Below, piece by piece: positions 46,197 to 46,439 of a DNA stretch of 46,439 nucleotides. Position 1 is the stretch's first letter. Each line of letters starts with the position of its first letter. The notes beneath the pieces were generated by a model, which saw only the letters and a program-made list of their open reading frames with translations, had not been told where the DNA came from and did no database searches. The stretch spans positions 1-46,439 of the forward strand of contig MKTU01000072.1 in the NCBI GenBank assembly GCA_001898415.1, given 5' to 3'. The stretch comes from Rhodanobacter sp. 67-28. GTDB taxonomy: Bacteria; Pseudomonadota; Gammaproteobacteria; Xanthomonadales; Rhodanobacteraceae. The translations under genes and the position numbers were made by a program.

Positions 46197-46439
46197 CTAC
46201 TTGCCGGTGAACAGCCGGGTCAGTCGGCGGAACAGGCCGGGCTTGTCCGGACGCGCATGCTCGACCGCCTTGCCGGAGGTCACCGCCACCTGGCGCGACG
46301 GGCGGGCATGGTGGACGGCGGCGGACGCTTCGCCCGCGGTGCGCTCGCGCGGCGGACGGCGTTCGCCGCGACCGCCGTGGTGGCCCGAAGGCGCTGCCTG
46401 CGTCGGCGTGGTCACCTCGGCGCCGGCCACCGGCGCGCC
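46197..46439 (-). CDS. C-terminal end of a basic, low-complexity protein, possibly RhlB helicase (partial)
   Basis: The open frame runs off the right edge; about 80 residues are seen. They are rich in Pro, Ala, His and Arg and end SGKAVEHARPDKPGLFRRLTRLFTGK. Long RNA helicases RhlB in Xanthomonadales have a similar disordered, basic tail and a short terminal amphipathic helix of this kind, which is why I suggest it; no helicase motif lies within the window, so this is a guess from tail resemblance. An internal GTG at 46430 is not a credible start. Confidence 0.4.
   Translation of the reverse strand, partial: GAPVAGAEVTTPTQAAPSGHHGGRGERRPPRERTAGEASAAVHHARPSRQVAVTSGKAVEHARPDKPGLFRRLTRLFTGK

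Overview
This 46.4-kb window looks like ordinary chromosome from a G+C-rich gammaproteobacterium of the Xanthomonadales, most likely Rhodanobacteraceae (Rhodanobacter/Dyella-like). The placement is an inference from codon use, the many ATGA/GTGA gene overlaps, the mix of families (COG2509 FAD dehydrogenase, DUF3667, DUF1993, NRDE, SYLF, hemH next to an alpha/beta hydrolase, ndh next to rpoH) and GTAG-headed palindromic repeats like those known from Stenotrophomonas. I see no phage, integrase, insertion sequence, CRISPR array, rRNA or tRNA. Apart from the left edge, every gene reads through without a frameshift.

Layout. 1-517: a frameshifted fragment of an AMP nucleosidase gene and a run of 14 G. 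518-7192: DegV protein, short-chain dehydrogenase, a tiny lipoprotein, signal peptide peptidase SppA behind a MATE exporter, and a DUF3667 membrane protein. 7193-7566: a gene-free stretch holding an AT-rich perfect palindrome and a cluster of DnaA boxes in front of priA. 7567-13991: priA, the tatABC operon, a SYLF protein, ferrochelatase and an alpha/beta hydrolase, closed by a REPIN-like inverted repeat pair. 14080-20739: an M49-like metallopeptidase lipoprotein, an MFS exporter with a DUF1993 protein, a COG2509 flavoprotein and a DsbA/FrnE-like protein. 20750-30200: a GAF-GAF-GGDEF-EAL protein, dinG with an overlapping hutD, nnrU, small membrane and methyltransferase genes, and ligB. 30301-36166: NRDE protein, envC, a carboxy-terminal processing protease, NDH-2 and the heat-shock sigma factor gene rpoH.

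36167-42809 is the most informative part. rpoH is preceded by a perfect CIRCE operator, the binding site of the HrcA repressor. Divergent from it a TPP riboswitch leads into thiC-thiO-thiS-thiG-thiE-thiF-thiD, a compact operon that covers both branches of thiamine biosynthesis, with the oxygen-dependent ThiO glycine oxidase and a ThiF-rhodanese fusion. 42755-46439 (minus strand) carries ung, a response regulator with two receiver domains (the first lacking its phospho-acceptor Asp), ftsX, ftsE and the 3' end of a gene that may be rhlB. In E. coli ftsE-ftsX-rpoH are adjacent; here the thi operon, ung and the regulator lie between ftsX and rpoH.

I found no wholly new multi-gene system. The observations most worth following are regulatory: CIRCE control of rpoH, the DnaA-box cluster upstream of priA, the hairpin over the thiC ribosome-binding site, and the pseudo-receiver regulator overlapping ung.
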